Counted from the stretch's first letter, positions 36,073 to 44,944 are shown. The stretch: DNA of 64,000 nucleotides from Tangfeifania diversioriginum (GCA_945873105.1 CAMCBW010000020.1:27985-91984), one strand, 5' to 3'. The notes: a model not told the origin generated them from the letters alone. Made by a program: numbers and translations.

Positions 36073-37986
36073 TCAAATGATTCCCAATATTTTATTGTAA
36101 TGCGTCAATGCCTCCAGTAAGTTGGTCTTGACACTGATGAAATTCTCAATTCCGACGGATTTAAGCTCTTCTGTACAGGCGGGAGCTCCGGCAATGACCA
36201 GGATGCTCCTTCCATTCAATTTACGGAAGAGCTCAGGAGCCAATTCCCCATATTCTTCGTCTGAACTGCAAAGAACCACCAAACTGGCTTTGGCTTCCAG
36301 CACATTTTGCAATCCCTCCTCCACTGATTCAAAGCCGTTGTGGTCGATAACCTCGTAACCGGCTGCCGCAAAGAAATTGCAGGCAAATTGTGAACGGGCC
36401 TTGCGCATGGCCAGGTTCCCGACCGGTAGCATGCAGACTTTCGGCCTGCCTTTCGTGGAGGCATACAGATCGGTAGCATACCGGATTGCTTCCAGTTGCT
36501 GGGCACCCCTGAAACGCTTCAGGGTCTCGGCTTCCGCATCCGCTGCGGTAAGATCTTCCGGCAAGAAGAGGGAGGGATCCAATCCCGGCTCCAGCTGCTC
36601 ATTGATGTTCGGAAACTGGTTGACTCCCAACACATTCTCTCTCCTCGAACCAATGGCTTTGCTCCGCATCGCGGCCATCTCCCTTACCAATTCCTGGACA
36701 AATCCCAGCCTGAATGCGGCAATGAAACCGCCCTTTTCCTGGACCTCCAGGAAGAGCTTCCATGCCTGTTCTGCGATGGAAGCTGTCAGCGTTTCAATAT
36801 AATAGGATCCAGCAGCAGGATCGGCAATCTTATCCAGATGCACCTCTTCCTTCAGCAAGGCCTGTTGGTTCCGGGCTATACGCTCCGCAAAGGCAGTGGG
36901 CTGTTCGTAGGCCATATCGAACGGAAGAACCGCCACAGAATCTGCCCCTCCCAAAATAGCCGACATCGCCTCCGTTTGTGTCCGGAGCAGGTTGACATAG
37001 GGATCGTAAATCGTTTTGTTCCAGGAGGAGGTTTCGCAATGGGCATACATCTTTGCAGCGCAGGGACAAAAATCACCCCTGGTGGCAGATTCCACACAAC
37101 TGCATACCGGATGGTAGGCCTTCACAATATTTGCCCAAAGCATTCTCGCTGCCCTCAGTTTCGCCAGCTCCATGAAATAGTTTCCACCTACGCCAAAGTT
37201 GAACCGAATTTTTTTTGCGGCCAATGCAGCATCCACCCCAAGATCCGTGAGACGGGTCAGGTATTCACTGCCAATTGCCAGCGAAAATGCCAGCTCCTGC
37301 ACTATGGATGCTCCGGCATTGTTGAAATGAACGCCGTTGACGGCTACCAGGTGAAGGTTTGGAAATTTCTCCCCCCACTCTACCATGGTCTTCAGTTTGG
37401 CAAAAACCTCCGGTTCGCTGTGACAGAATTTGCCGCGCAGGGTAAACCTTCCGATGGGATCGTGGTTGACCGAGACCCGAAGGTCGGACGGATTGACTTT
37501 CAGCTCAATAAAATAAGCCAAAAGAATCTCAAAAAACTCCTTGCTCTTGCAGGAGAGTCTGAAATTAAGCTCGACGGCTTTGAGATCAATCCCTTTTAAC
37601 AAAGTTTTTAACTCCTCCACCGAAACCTGGTGACATCCCTTGAAAACAAATCCAAGCGAATTAACGCCCTTGTTCAGCACCTCCAAAGCCTTGAGGTTGG
37701 CCTCCCCAGCGGACTCAACCACGAGATCCTGCCTTACCAGCCATTCATTGCCCCGCTCGCTCTTCCCGCGGACAAAGGGGAACTCACCCGGCCTACTCTC
37801 CGGAAAATCAAGCCCTTCAATGCTTTCAGCACGGTAATAGGGTTTCACTTGAATCCCTTCATTGGTCTTCCAGATCAGACTCTTTTCATAATCCTTACCT
37901 TTCAGATCGAGGTTGATTTGCTCCTCCCAGGTTGCGGTACTAACCGAAGGAAATTCGGAGAGCAATTTTATATCTTTCTCATTCAT
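36073..37986 (-). CDS. mutA: methylmalonyl-CoA mutase small subunit
   Basis: This 637-residue non-catalytic partner of MutB starts at 37986 (MNEKDIKLLSEFPSVSTATWEEQI). The barrel half shows FPFVRGKSERGNEW, GVGGNYFMELAKLRAARMLWANIV and DPAAGSYYIETLT. In the C-terminal B12-like domain the DxHxxG cobalt-ligand motif is replaced (LPVGNLAMRKARSQF), as expected for the small subunit. It heads the mutAB operon; no methylmalonyl-CoA epimerase or MeaB is adjacent. Confidence 0.95.
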   Translation of the reverse strand: MNEKDIKLLSEFPSVSTATWEEQINLDLKGKDYEKSLIWKTNEGIQVKPYYRAESIEGLDFPESRPGEFPFVRGKSERGNEWLVRQDLVVESAGEANLKALEVLNKGVNSLGFVFKGCHQVSVEELKTLLKGIDLKAVELNFRLSCKSKEFFEILLAYFIELKVNPSDLRVSVNHDPIGRFTLRGKFCHSEPEVFAKLKTMVEWGEKFPNLHLVAVNGVHFNNAGASIVQELAFSLAIGSEYLTRLTDLGVDAALAAKKIRFNFGVGGNYFMELAKLRAARMLWANIVKAYHPVCSCVESATRGDFCPCAAKMYAHCETSSWNKTIYDPYVNLLRTQTEAMSAILGGADSVAVLPFDMAYEQPTAFAERIARNQQALLKEEVHLDKIADPAAGSYYIETLTASIAEQAWKLFLEVQEKGGFIAAFRLGFVQELVREMAAMRSKAIGSRRENVLGVNQFPNINEQLEPGLDPSLFLPEDLTAADAEAETLKRFRGAQQLEAIRYATDLYASTKGRPKVCMLPVGNLAMRKARSQFACNFFAAAGYEVIDHNGFESVEEGLQNVLEAKASLVVLCSSDEEYGELAPELFRKLNGRSILVIAGAPACTEELKSVGIENFISVKTNLLEALTHYNKILGII

Positions 37987-38017
37987 AGCACTATAACTAT
38001 TTACAAAAATCAATGTG

Positions 38018-38025
38018 CAAAGGTA
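38018..38025 (-). promoter_or_regulatory. -7 box of mutAB
   Basis: On the minus strand TACCTTTG followed by C is a full consensus match, 31 bp before the mutA ATG. The resulting leader is too short for a cobalamin riboswitch. Confidence 0.5.
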
Positions 38026-38109
38026 ATTTTTTCAAAATAAATAACCCGAATAATTGCATCATTTTAATGTTAAATTCCCACATTTGTGACTCCATTACAT
38101 TGCCGGAAT

Positions 38110-39492
38110 ATGCCCTCTATTGAACATACCAACACCCAGAAATCGATACTGACAGTTGCCATATTATCCTCATTTCTAGGCCCTTTCCTGATATCCTCCA
38201 TCAACATCGCCCTCCCCTCCATCGAACATGAATTTGAATTGAACGCGGTGGCCCTGAGCTGGATTGTGACCTCCTACCTGCTCTCTTCCGCGATATTCCT
38301 GTTACCGGTTGGCCGGTTGGCCGATCTGGTAGGCGAGGTAAAACTCTTCAAATCGGGGATGGTCATCTTTACCCTTGCCACATTTTTGTGTGCTGTCTCT
38401 CCAAATGGGATTTGGCTGATTGTGATGCGTCTTTTCCAGGGACTGGGGGCAGCCATGACCATGACCACCAACGCACCCTTACTGATATCGGCATTTCCGC
38501 CCTCCGAAAGGGGCAAAATGCTGGGATTTAATGTGGCTGCAGTCTATCTTGGATTGGCCATGGGTCCATTTGTTGGGGGGATATTTACCCAGTTTTGGGG
38601 ATGGCGCTCGATTTTCTTTTTTTCGGCCTTCCTGGGTATTTTCGGCATCCTACTCACTTTTCTCAAGTTAAAGAACATCCAGCGACCCAAGGCGGGCGGG
38701 AAATTCGATTACCTGGGCGCTTTGCTTTATGGATCATCCCTTATATTAATTGTATATTTCTCCTCCCGGCTCCATTCTGCTGTCAACTTTGCTTTCCTTG
38801 GGACAGGCATTTTGCTGCTGCTCCTTTTCCTTTTCCTGTGCGGAAGATCAGATCATCCCCTGTTTGATACGGCACTCTTTACCAAAAACAAGCTGTTTGC
38901 CTATTCCAATCTTGCCGCATTGATCAACTATTCGACCACTGCTTCGATTATCTTCCTGATGAGTCTCTTCCTGCAAAAGGTTAAGGGACTTACCCCACAG
39001 TCGGCGGGAGCCATCCTGGTAGCACAACCACTGGTAATGGCGCTGCTCTCTCCTTATGCCGGCAAGCTTTCAGACAGGATTGAGCCCCGCATTCTCGCCT
39101 CTACCGGAATGTTCCTGAATGCGGTCGGACTCCTCTTCCTGGTCTTTGTGAACCAGGAGACCCCACAGTATATTATTGTAATGATCCTCTTGTTCATGGG
39201 GCTGGGTTTTGCCCTTTTCTCCTCCCCCAACATGAATACCATCATGAGTTCCGTTGAAAAAAGACAGCTGGGTACAGCATCCGGAACCGCTTCCACCATG
39301 CGGATTGTTGGTCAGATGATCAGCATGACCATTGTGATGCTCTTTTTCTCCACCAGGTTCCATGGCGTTCAAATAGCGGAAGTAACCAATGAGTTGTTTG
39401 TAGGAACCATTCAGATCCTCTACATCATCTTCGCACTGTTGTCGCTCACGGGTGTCTACTTTTCTTTTTCACGAGGAGATATGCACAAATAA
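38110..39492 (+). CDS. MFS drug-efflux transporter, DHA2/EmrB type
   Basis: This 460-residue protein with ~14 predicted membrane helices has the motif-A loop GRLADLVGEVKLFKSG and motif C (AAVYLGLAMGPFVGG), typical of proton-driven 14-helix multidrug exporters. The start MPSIEHTNTQKS at 38110 is preferred over an ATG 24 bp upstream. No EmrA or TolC partner is adjacent. The substrate is unknown. Confidence 0.88.
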   Translation: MPSIEHTNTQKSILTVAILSSFLGPFLISSINIALPSIEHEFELNAVALSWIVTSYLLSSAIFLLPVGRLADLVGEVKLFKSGMVIFTLATFLCAVSPNGIWLIVMRLFQGLGAAMTMTTNAPLLISAFPPSERGKMLGFNVAAVYLGLAMGPFVGGIFTQFWGWRSIFFFSAFLGIFGILLTFLKLKNIQRPKAGGKFDYLGALLYGSSLILIVYFSSRLHSAVNFAFLGTGILLLLLFLFLCGRSDHPLFDTALFTKNKLFAYSNLAALINYSTTASIIFLMSLFLQKVKGLTPQSAGAILVAQPLVMALLSPYAGKLSDRIEPRILASTGMFLNAVGLLFLVFVNQETPQYIIVMILLFMGLGFALFSSPNMNTIMSSVEKRQLGTASGTASTMRIVGQMISMTIVMLFFSTRFHGVQIAEVTNELFVGTIQILYIIFALLSLTGVYFSFSRGDMHK

Positions 39493-39500
39493 TTACCAAA

Positions 39501-39540
39501 TGTTTATCAGTAAATCAAAGATACAATTGAAAGCAAATCA
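39501..39540 (+). repeat. left copy of a 40-bp direct repeat around the toxin-antitoxin pair
   Basis: It starts TGTTTATCAGTAAATC and matches 40282-40321 at 39 of 40 positions in the same orientation. It begins 9 bp after the MFS stop codon. A weak U-tract hairpin (CCGG...CCGG, 39583-39604) lies between it and the toxin gene. Confidence 0.9.
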
Positions 39541-39627
39541 AAACACTTACGAGGATCGGCTGTATTGATCACTGAAAGGAACAAAAAAACCGGCTGTTAA
39601 CCGGGCTGCTGCTTGGGGGAGGATGAA

Positions 39628-39900
39628 TTATTTGTTGGAATAATGGCCCCACAAAGAATGGATTTCCACGAATTTTTGATCTTCGGAAACCCTGTATATA
39701 AGGCGATGTTCTTTATTTATGCGGCGCGACCAGTATCCGGCTAATTCGTATTTTAACTGCTCTGGCTGACCGCTTCCTGTGTATGGAGTCTGGCTGATTT
39801 CTTTAAGCAAAGTATGTATTTTGCTTTGTGCTGACTTGTTTCCTGAATTTTTCCAGTATCTAAGGTCATTTAAAGCTTCAGTTTTGAAAACTATTTCCAT
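39628..39900 (-). CDS. yoeB: Txe/YoeB family toxin
   Basis: This 90-residue ribosome-dependent mRNA endonuclease has the family signature: FKTEALNDLRYWKNSGNKS, then GSGQPEQLKYELAGYWSRRINKEHRLIYRV and the C-terminal HSLWGHYSNK. The key Glu, Arg and terminal His-Tyr residues are present. It overlaps the antitoxin gene by 10 bp. The pair is enclosed by 40-bp direct repeats. Confidence 0.93.
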   Translation of the reverse strand: MEIVFKTEALNDLRYWKNSGNKSAQSKIHTLLKEISQTPYTGSGQPEQLKYELAGYWSRRINKEHRLIYRVSEDQKFVEIHSLWGHYSNK

Positions 39901-40085
39901 AGATTGTCTAAATCTATTTTTACACCGGGTTGTTTTTCGCTTCGCCTGATTTTTTTAACAAATTCAGGATTATAGGGAGAGGCACCTTTTTTTTCGACCT
40001 TGGCCCCGGCAAGTATTACACTGTTCAATATACTTTTAATTAAAGGGTTTTCAGGATCGTATTTTAATGTGATTGTTTCTTCCAT
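39891..40085 (-). CDS. antitoxin of the YoeB pair
   Basis: This 64-residue protein (MEETITLKYDPENPLIKSILN) has an N-terminal beta-strand dimerisation segment and a charged C-terminal tail (KKIRRSEKQPGVKIDLDNLWK), as expected of a toxin-neutralising arm. It resembles small Bacteroidota antitoxins (DUF2683-like) rather than classic YefM. It is encoded just upstream of the toxin, with a 10-bp overlap, so it is translated first. Confidence 0.8.
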   Translation of the reverse strand: MEETITLKYDPENPLIKSILNSVILAGAKVEKKGASPYNPEFVKKIRRSEKQPGVKIDLDNLWK

Positions 40086-40124
40086 TGTCTTGTTTTTTTT
40101 ACAAAGTTATTGGATTATTTTGAA

Positions 40125-40296
40125 TTAAAAAGGCAAAGAGTTCTGTTCTTCAGCGCTCAAAATCTGCGCTCCTTCCTCCTGGGAACCGTCTTGCTGCGAA
40201 CCTTTGCAGATGTAAAAGCATTCAGTCGTTTTGCCTTCTGTCTTTTTCAGTATCCGCCGGTCCTCCTCCGGATTAATCCGTTGTTTATCAGCAAAT
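40125..40296 (-). pseudogene. possible decayed coding remnant upstream of the antitoxin
   Basis: On the minus strand a frame without ATG reads DKQRINPEEDRRILKKTEGK and ends in EEQNSLPF before a TAA at 40125. Its composition is protein-like, but an in-frame TGA lies just upstream inside the direct repeat. I do not recognise it. The rest of the 329-bp gap 40086-40414 holds the right direct repeat and a promoter-like site, nothing else. Confidence 0.25.
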
Positions 40297-40321
40297 CAAA
40301 GATACAATTGAAAGCAAATCA
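40282..40321 (+). repeat. right copy of the 40-bp direct repeat
   Basis: Same orientation as 39501-39540 with a single T/C difference at position 11. The copies are 781 bp apart and the similarity stops sharply at both ends. Confidence 0.9.
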
Positions 40322-40325
40322 TCAA
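40297..40325 (-). promoter_or_regulatory. promoter inside the right direct repeat, facing the antitoxin
   Basis: On the minus strand TATCTTTG (40297-40304) matches TAnnTTTG and a TTG lies 18 bp upstream at 40323-40325, just outside the repeat. It would drive the toxin-antitoxin genes with a ~200-nt leader. The left copy keeps the -7 box but has its TTTTG at shorter spacing. Confidence 0.45.
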
Positions 40326-40414
40326 TATCCATTTTCAAATTATCTGCTTGATTATTTTCGAAATAATCCTTATTTCTTTATTTAGACAATTGTAAAAGAG
40401 CATTTCGGTGGCTC

Positions 40415-41074
40415 TCAAATTTTTGCCATCTCAAACCCATGGGCCCCGGCATATTTTTCAAGCAACGAACAGGCCAGGAGGGTGGCCTCGTCGAGGAGGG
40501 CCGTTCCTGCAAAATCGATGATTACCATTAAAAAAATACGCGTGGCGGAGGTGACCGAGGTGCGTTCAGAATCGCTGGTGGGTGTGCCAAAGGCGCCCAT
40601 TGCATCCCGAAAAACTGGCATCCCTTCGATGTTCAATTCGCCGCGGCCGATGCCGGTGTAGGGTTCGCCGGAGAGGCCAATCCCAAAGAATATTTCCCCA
40701 ACAATTTTTTCGCTGTCGTAGCCGCCAATCGAAAAACCCGACGAAATGGAGACGAGGTTGAGGGCATCCACCACATTACAAACCTGGTACAACTCGTGGC
40801 GGTTCACGACACGGCGCAGCAACGCCTCTGCCGACAACCGGTAACGGGCAGGATCCTTTCCACAAGCCTTGTAGGCACTCCTTGACGCAGCGATGGCAGG
40901 CATCCCGCTGATCTGTTCAATGGGTACCGAAGCTGCAATTTTGGCGATTTTATCCTCAATCTCGGTCCACAATTGGGTATTTACTGCTTCATACACGACA
41001 TTGCACCTGATGCACGACAATTGCAGTCCTGGAACTCTGGCCGCCAACTCTTCCGATATAGTTATCTTTTGCAT
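40415..41074 (-). CDS. stand-alone B3/B4 tRNA-binding-type domain protein
   Basis: This 219-residue protein starts at 41074 (MQKITISEELAARVPGLQL). It matches the B3/B4 domain of the phenylalanyl-tRNA synthetase beta subunit: SGMPAIAASRSAYKACGKDPARYRLSAEALLRRV, CNVVDALNLVSISSGFSIGGYD and a closing TS-rich strand. In the synthetase that domain edits mischarged tRNA. Free-standing versions are common but uncharacterised; editing or a small-molecule role is inference. Confidence 0.82.
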   Translation of the reverse strand: MQKITISEELAARVPGLQLSCIRCNVVYEAVNTQLWTEIEDKIAKIAASVPIEQISGMPAIAASRSAYKACGKDPARYRLSAEALLRRVVNRHELYQVCNVVDALNLVSISSGFSIGGYDSEKIVGEIFFGIGLSGEPYTGIGRGELNIEGMPVFRDAMGAFGTPTSDSERTSVTSATRIFLMVIIDFAGTALLDEATLLACSLLEKYAGAHGFEMAKI

Positions 41075-41305
41075 GAGCAGTTTTTCTACTTTGAATAGGG
41101 AATTTTTAAACTCTTTTAGTTTGACAACCATATGCTAACAGGCAATAAAACTCTGTGAAGTCATGCATGAAGAAGCAAATTAAGGTAGTTTGGACGAAAT
41201 TATTGACTTTCCCGAAAATTACAAAAAATGTTGGCAAAGTGACTGGGCTATGCTGACCACCATTTTCCCTACAATAAGAGATTAGGATGTTGTGAAGAGA
41301 AGAGA

Positions 41306-41369
41306 AGTGACCGGGTAACTGTGATACAAATCAAGGCGTCATCAGTCTATTCCAAGTCCCCCGGTCACT
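41306..41369. repeat. spaced 10-bp inverted repeat upstream of the YaiO gene
   Basis: AGTGACCGGG (41306-41315) and CCCGGTCACT (41360-41369) are perfect complements 44 bp apart. They lie upstream of the -7 box at 41414, in the 382-bp gap between the B3/B4 gene and the YaiO gene. They could be a paired operator. Nothing else coding is seen in the gap. Confidence 0.5.
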
Positions 41370-41413
41370 CATCCTCAGCTATTTTTTTACTCCTACATAT
41401 TGAACATATTTAA

Positions 41414-41421
41414 TAATTTTG
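41414..41421 (+). promoter_or_regulatory. -7 box of the YaiO/LtaS-like pair
   Basis: TAATTTTG followed by GG matches the consensus and supports the ATG at 41457 as the start; an in-frame TTG at 41400 would precede the promoter. Confidence 0.4.
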
Positions 41422-41456
41422 GGTTATATTGTCAAAGAAGAAACCAAACCCAAAAA

Positions 41457-42722
41457 ATGGACCGTAAAAAGAAAACATATTTTCTAATGGCTCCGGAATT
41501 GATGGGGTCATTCTGCTCTTTCCTGCTTTTTGTTTCACTCCTCTTTTCCGGCCATCGGGCGGTGGCGCAAACTTACCAGGAGGCCAGGGATTTGGCCTAC
41601 AATGGACAACGGAAGGAAGCCAGGGAGCTCTGCAAAAAAATTCTCGCAAAAGAGTTTGACGCCGATGTCGCCGTACTTCTGGCACGTACCTATGCCTGGG
41701 ATGGACAATACGACTCCTCCAGGGTGGTGGTGGCAGAAGTGCTTAAAATCTATCCCACCCATTGGGATGCTCTGGATGCCATTTCTGATGTGCAATATTG
41801 GGACGAGAAATATCCGGAGGCCATCTCGTATTGTGACATCGTCCTTGCGAAGGATGCCGGTGACGAACATTTTATGCTCAAGAAGGCAAAGATTTTGAAT
41901 GCCATGGAGCAATACGACCAGGCGGTAGAACAGCTGGAGAGATTGCTGGAAAAGAATCCTGCCAATGTTGAAGCACGAAACAAACTCGCCACCATCCGGA
42001 TATCCCAGCTAAAGAACAGGGTAAAGCTTGCCTATACCTTCGACTATTTTGAAAAAGAGGCAAACCGCGATCCCTGGCACCTGGTCGCCCTCTCCTACAA
42101 CAGGAAAACCTCCCTGGGTACGGTGATTGGCAGGGTCAACATGGCGGAAAGATTTGGAACAAGAGGGTTCCAGTATGAGGCAGATGCCTATCCCAGTATC
42201 AGTGAGAACAACTATGCCTACCTGAATTTGGGATTTTCGGCCCTCTCCATTTTTCCAAAGTTCAGGACAGGTGCGGAATTGTACCACAGCTTCCCCAAGG
42301 CATTTGAGGGCTCTCTGGGTTTGCGCGCACTTTACTTTTCCAGCTCCAGCACCTACATCTTCACCGGATCGGTGGGAAAATATGTTGGAAATTACTGGCT
42401 TTCACTCAGGTCCTATGTAACGCCCTCTTCGACAGGAACCTCTGTCTCTGGCTCCATCCAAACACGCCGGTACTTCTCCGATCCGGAAAACTACATCGGA
42501 CTAAGGCTGGGTTATGGCGTTTCACCCGACGACCGGAGCTATGGGGACGGAACCTCCGCTTACCTGACACTCAAGTCGCAATCGGCCAGGGTCGAATACA
42601 ACCATCTCTTCAACAAGGTATGGACCACAAACATTGGAATCAGCCTCTCCAACGAGGAGTTCCCCACCCTGGGCTATCTGCTCAACTACTCCTTTGACAT
42701 TGGAATTGAAAGATCCTTTTAA
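41457..42722 (+). CDS. TPR plus YaiO-type outer-membrane beta-barrel
   Basis: These 421 residues have a signal peptide ending ...HRAVAQ, then TPR-like helices (~35-185: YQEARDLAYNGQRKEARELC, EKYPEAISYCDIVLAKDAGD, EQYDQAVEQLERLLEKNPAN). A ~230-residue region of alternating aromatic beta-strands follows and ends in the C-terminal GIERSF, as outer-membrane barrels do. That matches the YaiO family. TPR-plus-barrel layout is shared with polysaccharide exporters such as PgaA, which suggests surface export but does not prove it. It is 9 bp before the LtaS-like gene. Confidence 0.8.
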   Translation: MDRKKKTYFLMAPELMGSFCSFLLFVSLLFSGHRAVAQTYQEARDLAYNGQRKEARELCKKILAKEFDADVAVLLARTYAWDGQYDSSRVVVAEVLKIYPTHWDALDAISDVQYWDEKYPEAISYCDIVLAKDAGDEHFMLKKAKILNAMEQYDQAVEQLERLLEKNPANVEARNKLATIRISQLKNRVKLAYTFDYFEKEANRDPWHLVALSYNRKTSLGTVIGRVNMAERFGTRGFQYEADAYPSISENNYAYLNLGFSALSIFPKFRTGAELYHSFPKAFEGSLGLRALYFSSSSTYIFTGSVGKYVGNYWLSLRSYVTPSSTGTSVSGSIQTRRYFSDPENYIGLRLGYGVSPDDRSYGDGTSAYLTLKSQSARVEYNHLFNKVWTTNIGISLSNEEFPTLGYLLNYSFDIGIERSF

Positions 42723-42731
42723 ATAGCCGGT

Positions 42732-44879
42732 ATGGAATATACACCTCCTCTGCAGTATCTGATCCGCCAATCCTTCAAGCGTTTCATTTCGCTTACCATG
42801 CTCATGACAGGCCTCGTCATCCTGGTAAGGGTCTATGAACTGCTTTTTGTGGCAGGCAAGGTAGGATATCCAGCGGGGAGTGCGCTTGAAATGTTGTATG
42901 GGCTGCAGTTTGACATCCTCCTTTCGCTGAGATTCTCCCTGCTTTTGCTCCTCCCATTTATGGTGATCGACCATTACAGCCAAAAATCAGCCCGAATCTT
43001 TTTTACCCTCTTTGCGGTGCTGCTGGTGGTGTCGGAAGTAGTACTGCTGCAATACTTCTCAACTACCAAGATCCCCCTGGGTTCGGACATCCTGGGTTAT
43101 TCGATGGCGGAGATCAAACAGACCGTCGGTGCTTCAGGCGAATTGAGCGCGGCAACCTTGGTCCCCCTGCTGGTGCTGCTGCTCCTGGCCTTCTATGCAT
43201 TTTACAAATATTCAAACTTCAAGGTTACTTTCGGAATAAGATTCCTGGTAATCCTATTCCTGTTGCTCGCATTGTTGCCCTCCTCCAGGTTCAATCCGGA
43301 TCCGGCCACCTACAAGAGTGAATTTGTCATGAACATTGCAGCCAACAAACTCAATCTATTCACCGGCAGTATTTTAAACTATTACACCCAGAACAAAAAT
43401 CCGGGTAAGTTTGCCTTGAACAGTGATCAACCTGCGCAAAACGACCTTTCGCCGGATGAAACAGAGCTTTCCAACCTCGACCGCCGGCTGATAGATCCAA
43501 AGGAAAATGAAGGCGAAAAATCAATAGCCTCTTCCCGGACCCTGAATGCATCCGAACCTGCAGCCAATGTTGGGCCAGGCAATCCCTTCACCTACCTCAG
43601 CGAAGAGTTTCCCTTCCTCCACCACGAAAATACCCCGGATGTACTGGAACCCTTCTTCAAAAAAGGAGAGACCGCACCATCCATTGTATTTATCATCGTT
43701 GAGAGCCTTGGCAGGGCCTATTCCGGCAACGATGCCTACCTTGGGAGTTACACGCCATTCCTGGATTCACTCATGAGCAAGAGCCTCTACTGGGAAAATT
43801 GCCTGAGCACCTCTGGCCGGACCTTTGGGGTGATCCCTTCCCTGTTGGCCTCCCTCCCATTTGGACAAAAGGGATTTGCCGATCTCAAAAACAACATGCC
43901 CAACCATTTGAGTTTGGTGAGCCTGCTCAAGAACAGGGCCGGTTACAATTCATCCTTCTATTACGGAGGAGATCCATCTTTTGATGCCATGGATTACTTT
44001 ATGAAGCGACAAGGCGCTTCCAAAATTGTTGGCATCAACGATTTCGGCAAGGATTACCAGCAACTCCCCTCCAACAGCAACGGTTTTTCATGGGGATATG
44101 GCGACCGGGAGATCTTCCGGAAGTACCTCTCTGACCTGAAATTACAGGAACGGGAGAAACGGGTAGATGTGCTGCTCACGCTTTCGATGCACAATCCTTT
44201 CAAGGTTCCGAACCAGGCTCACTACAATGAACTTTTTGAAAAACGGATGGCACAGATCAACCTGACAGAGGAGGAGAAAAAAAACAACCGGCTTTATACG
44301 GCACAATTTGCCACCATGCTCTATTTTGATGATGCCCTAAGCTACTTCTTCCGCGAATTTAGCCGGCTAAAAAGCTTTGAAAACACCATATTCGTGATTA
44401 CCGGTGACCATAGAATGCCTGAAATACCCATCAGCACACAAATTGACAGGTTTCATGTGCCACTCGTCATCTACTCACCACTCCTGACAAGCGGAGTAAA
44501 ATTCTCCTCCCTGGTGTCGCATTATGACGTAACACCCACGCTGCTCTCCTTTTTAAAGAACCGGCTGAACCTGTCACTGCCAACAGTCACCTCCTGGATC
44601 GGACATGGGCTCGACACCTACCGCTCATACCGGAATTTGCAGGATTACCCCCTGATGCGCAACACGAGTGAAATGATGGACTGGATCAGCGAAGACAATT
44701 TACTTTCGGGATCTACCCTTTACAGGATCTATCCAAACCTGAATATCGAGCCCGAAATGAATGCTGAACGCGCGGAGCAAATGCGACAAAAGTTTGCCAA
44801 CTACAAAGCCAAAAACAATTTTGCCACCAAGGGAAATCGCCTGATCCCCGACTCCCTGAACCGCTACAATTTACCCTGA
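42732..44879 (+). CDS. LtaS-like phosphotransferase/sulfatase-superfamily membrane enzyme
   Basis: These 715 residues begin with about five membrane helices (to ~200), a linker, then an alkaline-phosphatase-superfamily domain (~305-640). FIIVESLGRAYSG supplies the first metal acid. STSGRTFGVIPS has Thr364 as the likely nucleophile. DHRMPEI and HVPLVIYSP supply later metal ligands. This is the lipoteichoic acid synthase/phosphoethanolamine transferase architecture; Gram-negative members decorate glycans or lipids with phosphoglycerol or phosphoethanolamine. The tight pairing with the YaiO barrel suggests a joint envelope role. Confidence 0.85.
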   Translation: MEYTPPLQYLIRQSFKRFISLTMLMTGLVILVRVYELLFVAGKVGYPAGSALEMLYGLQFDILLSLRFSLLLLLPFMVIDHYSQKSARIFFTLFAVLLVVSEVVLLQYFSTTKIPLGSDILGYSMAEIKQTVGASGELSAATLVPLLVLLLLAFYAFYKYSNFKVTFGIRFLVILFLLLALLPSSRFNPDPATYKSEFVMNIAANKLNLFTGSILNYYTQNKNPGKFALNSDQPAQNDLSPDETELSNLDRRLIDPKENEGEKSIASSRTLNASEPAANVGPGNPFTYLSEEFPFLHHENTPDVLEPFFKKGETAPSIVFIIVESLGRAYSGNDAYLGSYTPFLDSLMSKSLYWENCLSTSGRTFGVIPSLLASLPFGQKGFADLKNNMPNHLSLVSLLKNRAGYNSSFYYGGDPSFDAMDYFMKRQGASKIVGINDFGKDYQQLPSNSNGFSWGYGDREIFRKYLSDLKLQEREKRVDVLLTLSMHNPFKVPNQAHYNELFEKRMAQINLTEEEKKNNRLYTAQFATMLYFDDALSYFFREFSRLKSFENTIFVITGDHRMPEIPISTQIDRFHVPLVIYSPLLTSGVKFSSLVSHYDVTPTLLSFLKNRLNLSLPTVTSWIGHGLDTYRSYRNLQDYPLMRNTSEMMDWISEDNLLSGSTLYRIYPNLNIEPEMNAERAEQMRQKFANYKAKNNFATKGNRLIPDSLNRYNLP

Positions 44880-44907
44880 ATCCAAATCCCAACTATCCAA
44901 ATAAAAA

Positions 44908-44939
44908 AAGAGATGACCTGCACTCCAGATCATCTCTTT
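44908..44939. terminator. bidirectional terminator between convergent genes
   Basis: AAAGAGATGA (44908-44917 region) pairs with TCATCTCTTT (44930-44939) with an inner CTG/CAG pairing. A-rich sequence on the left gives a U-tract for the leftward gene; the rightward U-tract is short. Confidence 0.65.
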
Positions 44940-44944
44940 CCCCT

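Noticed and set aside
36496..37599. Open frame of 367 codons opposite mutA
   Set aside because: mutA has clear domain support throughout this stretch.
37987..38109. Cobalamin riboswitch before mutA
   Set aside because: The mutA leader predicted from the -7 box is about 25 nt and the whole gap is 123 bp; no B12-box is seen.
40110..40385. Rightward 91-codon open frame over the right direct repeat
   Set aside because: No ATG, odd composition and it spans the repeat and a promoter-like site; not credible as a gene.
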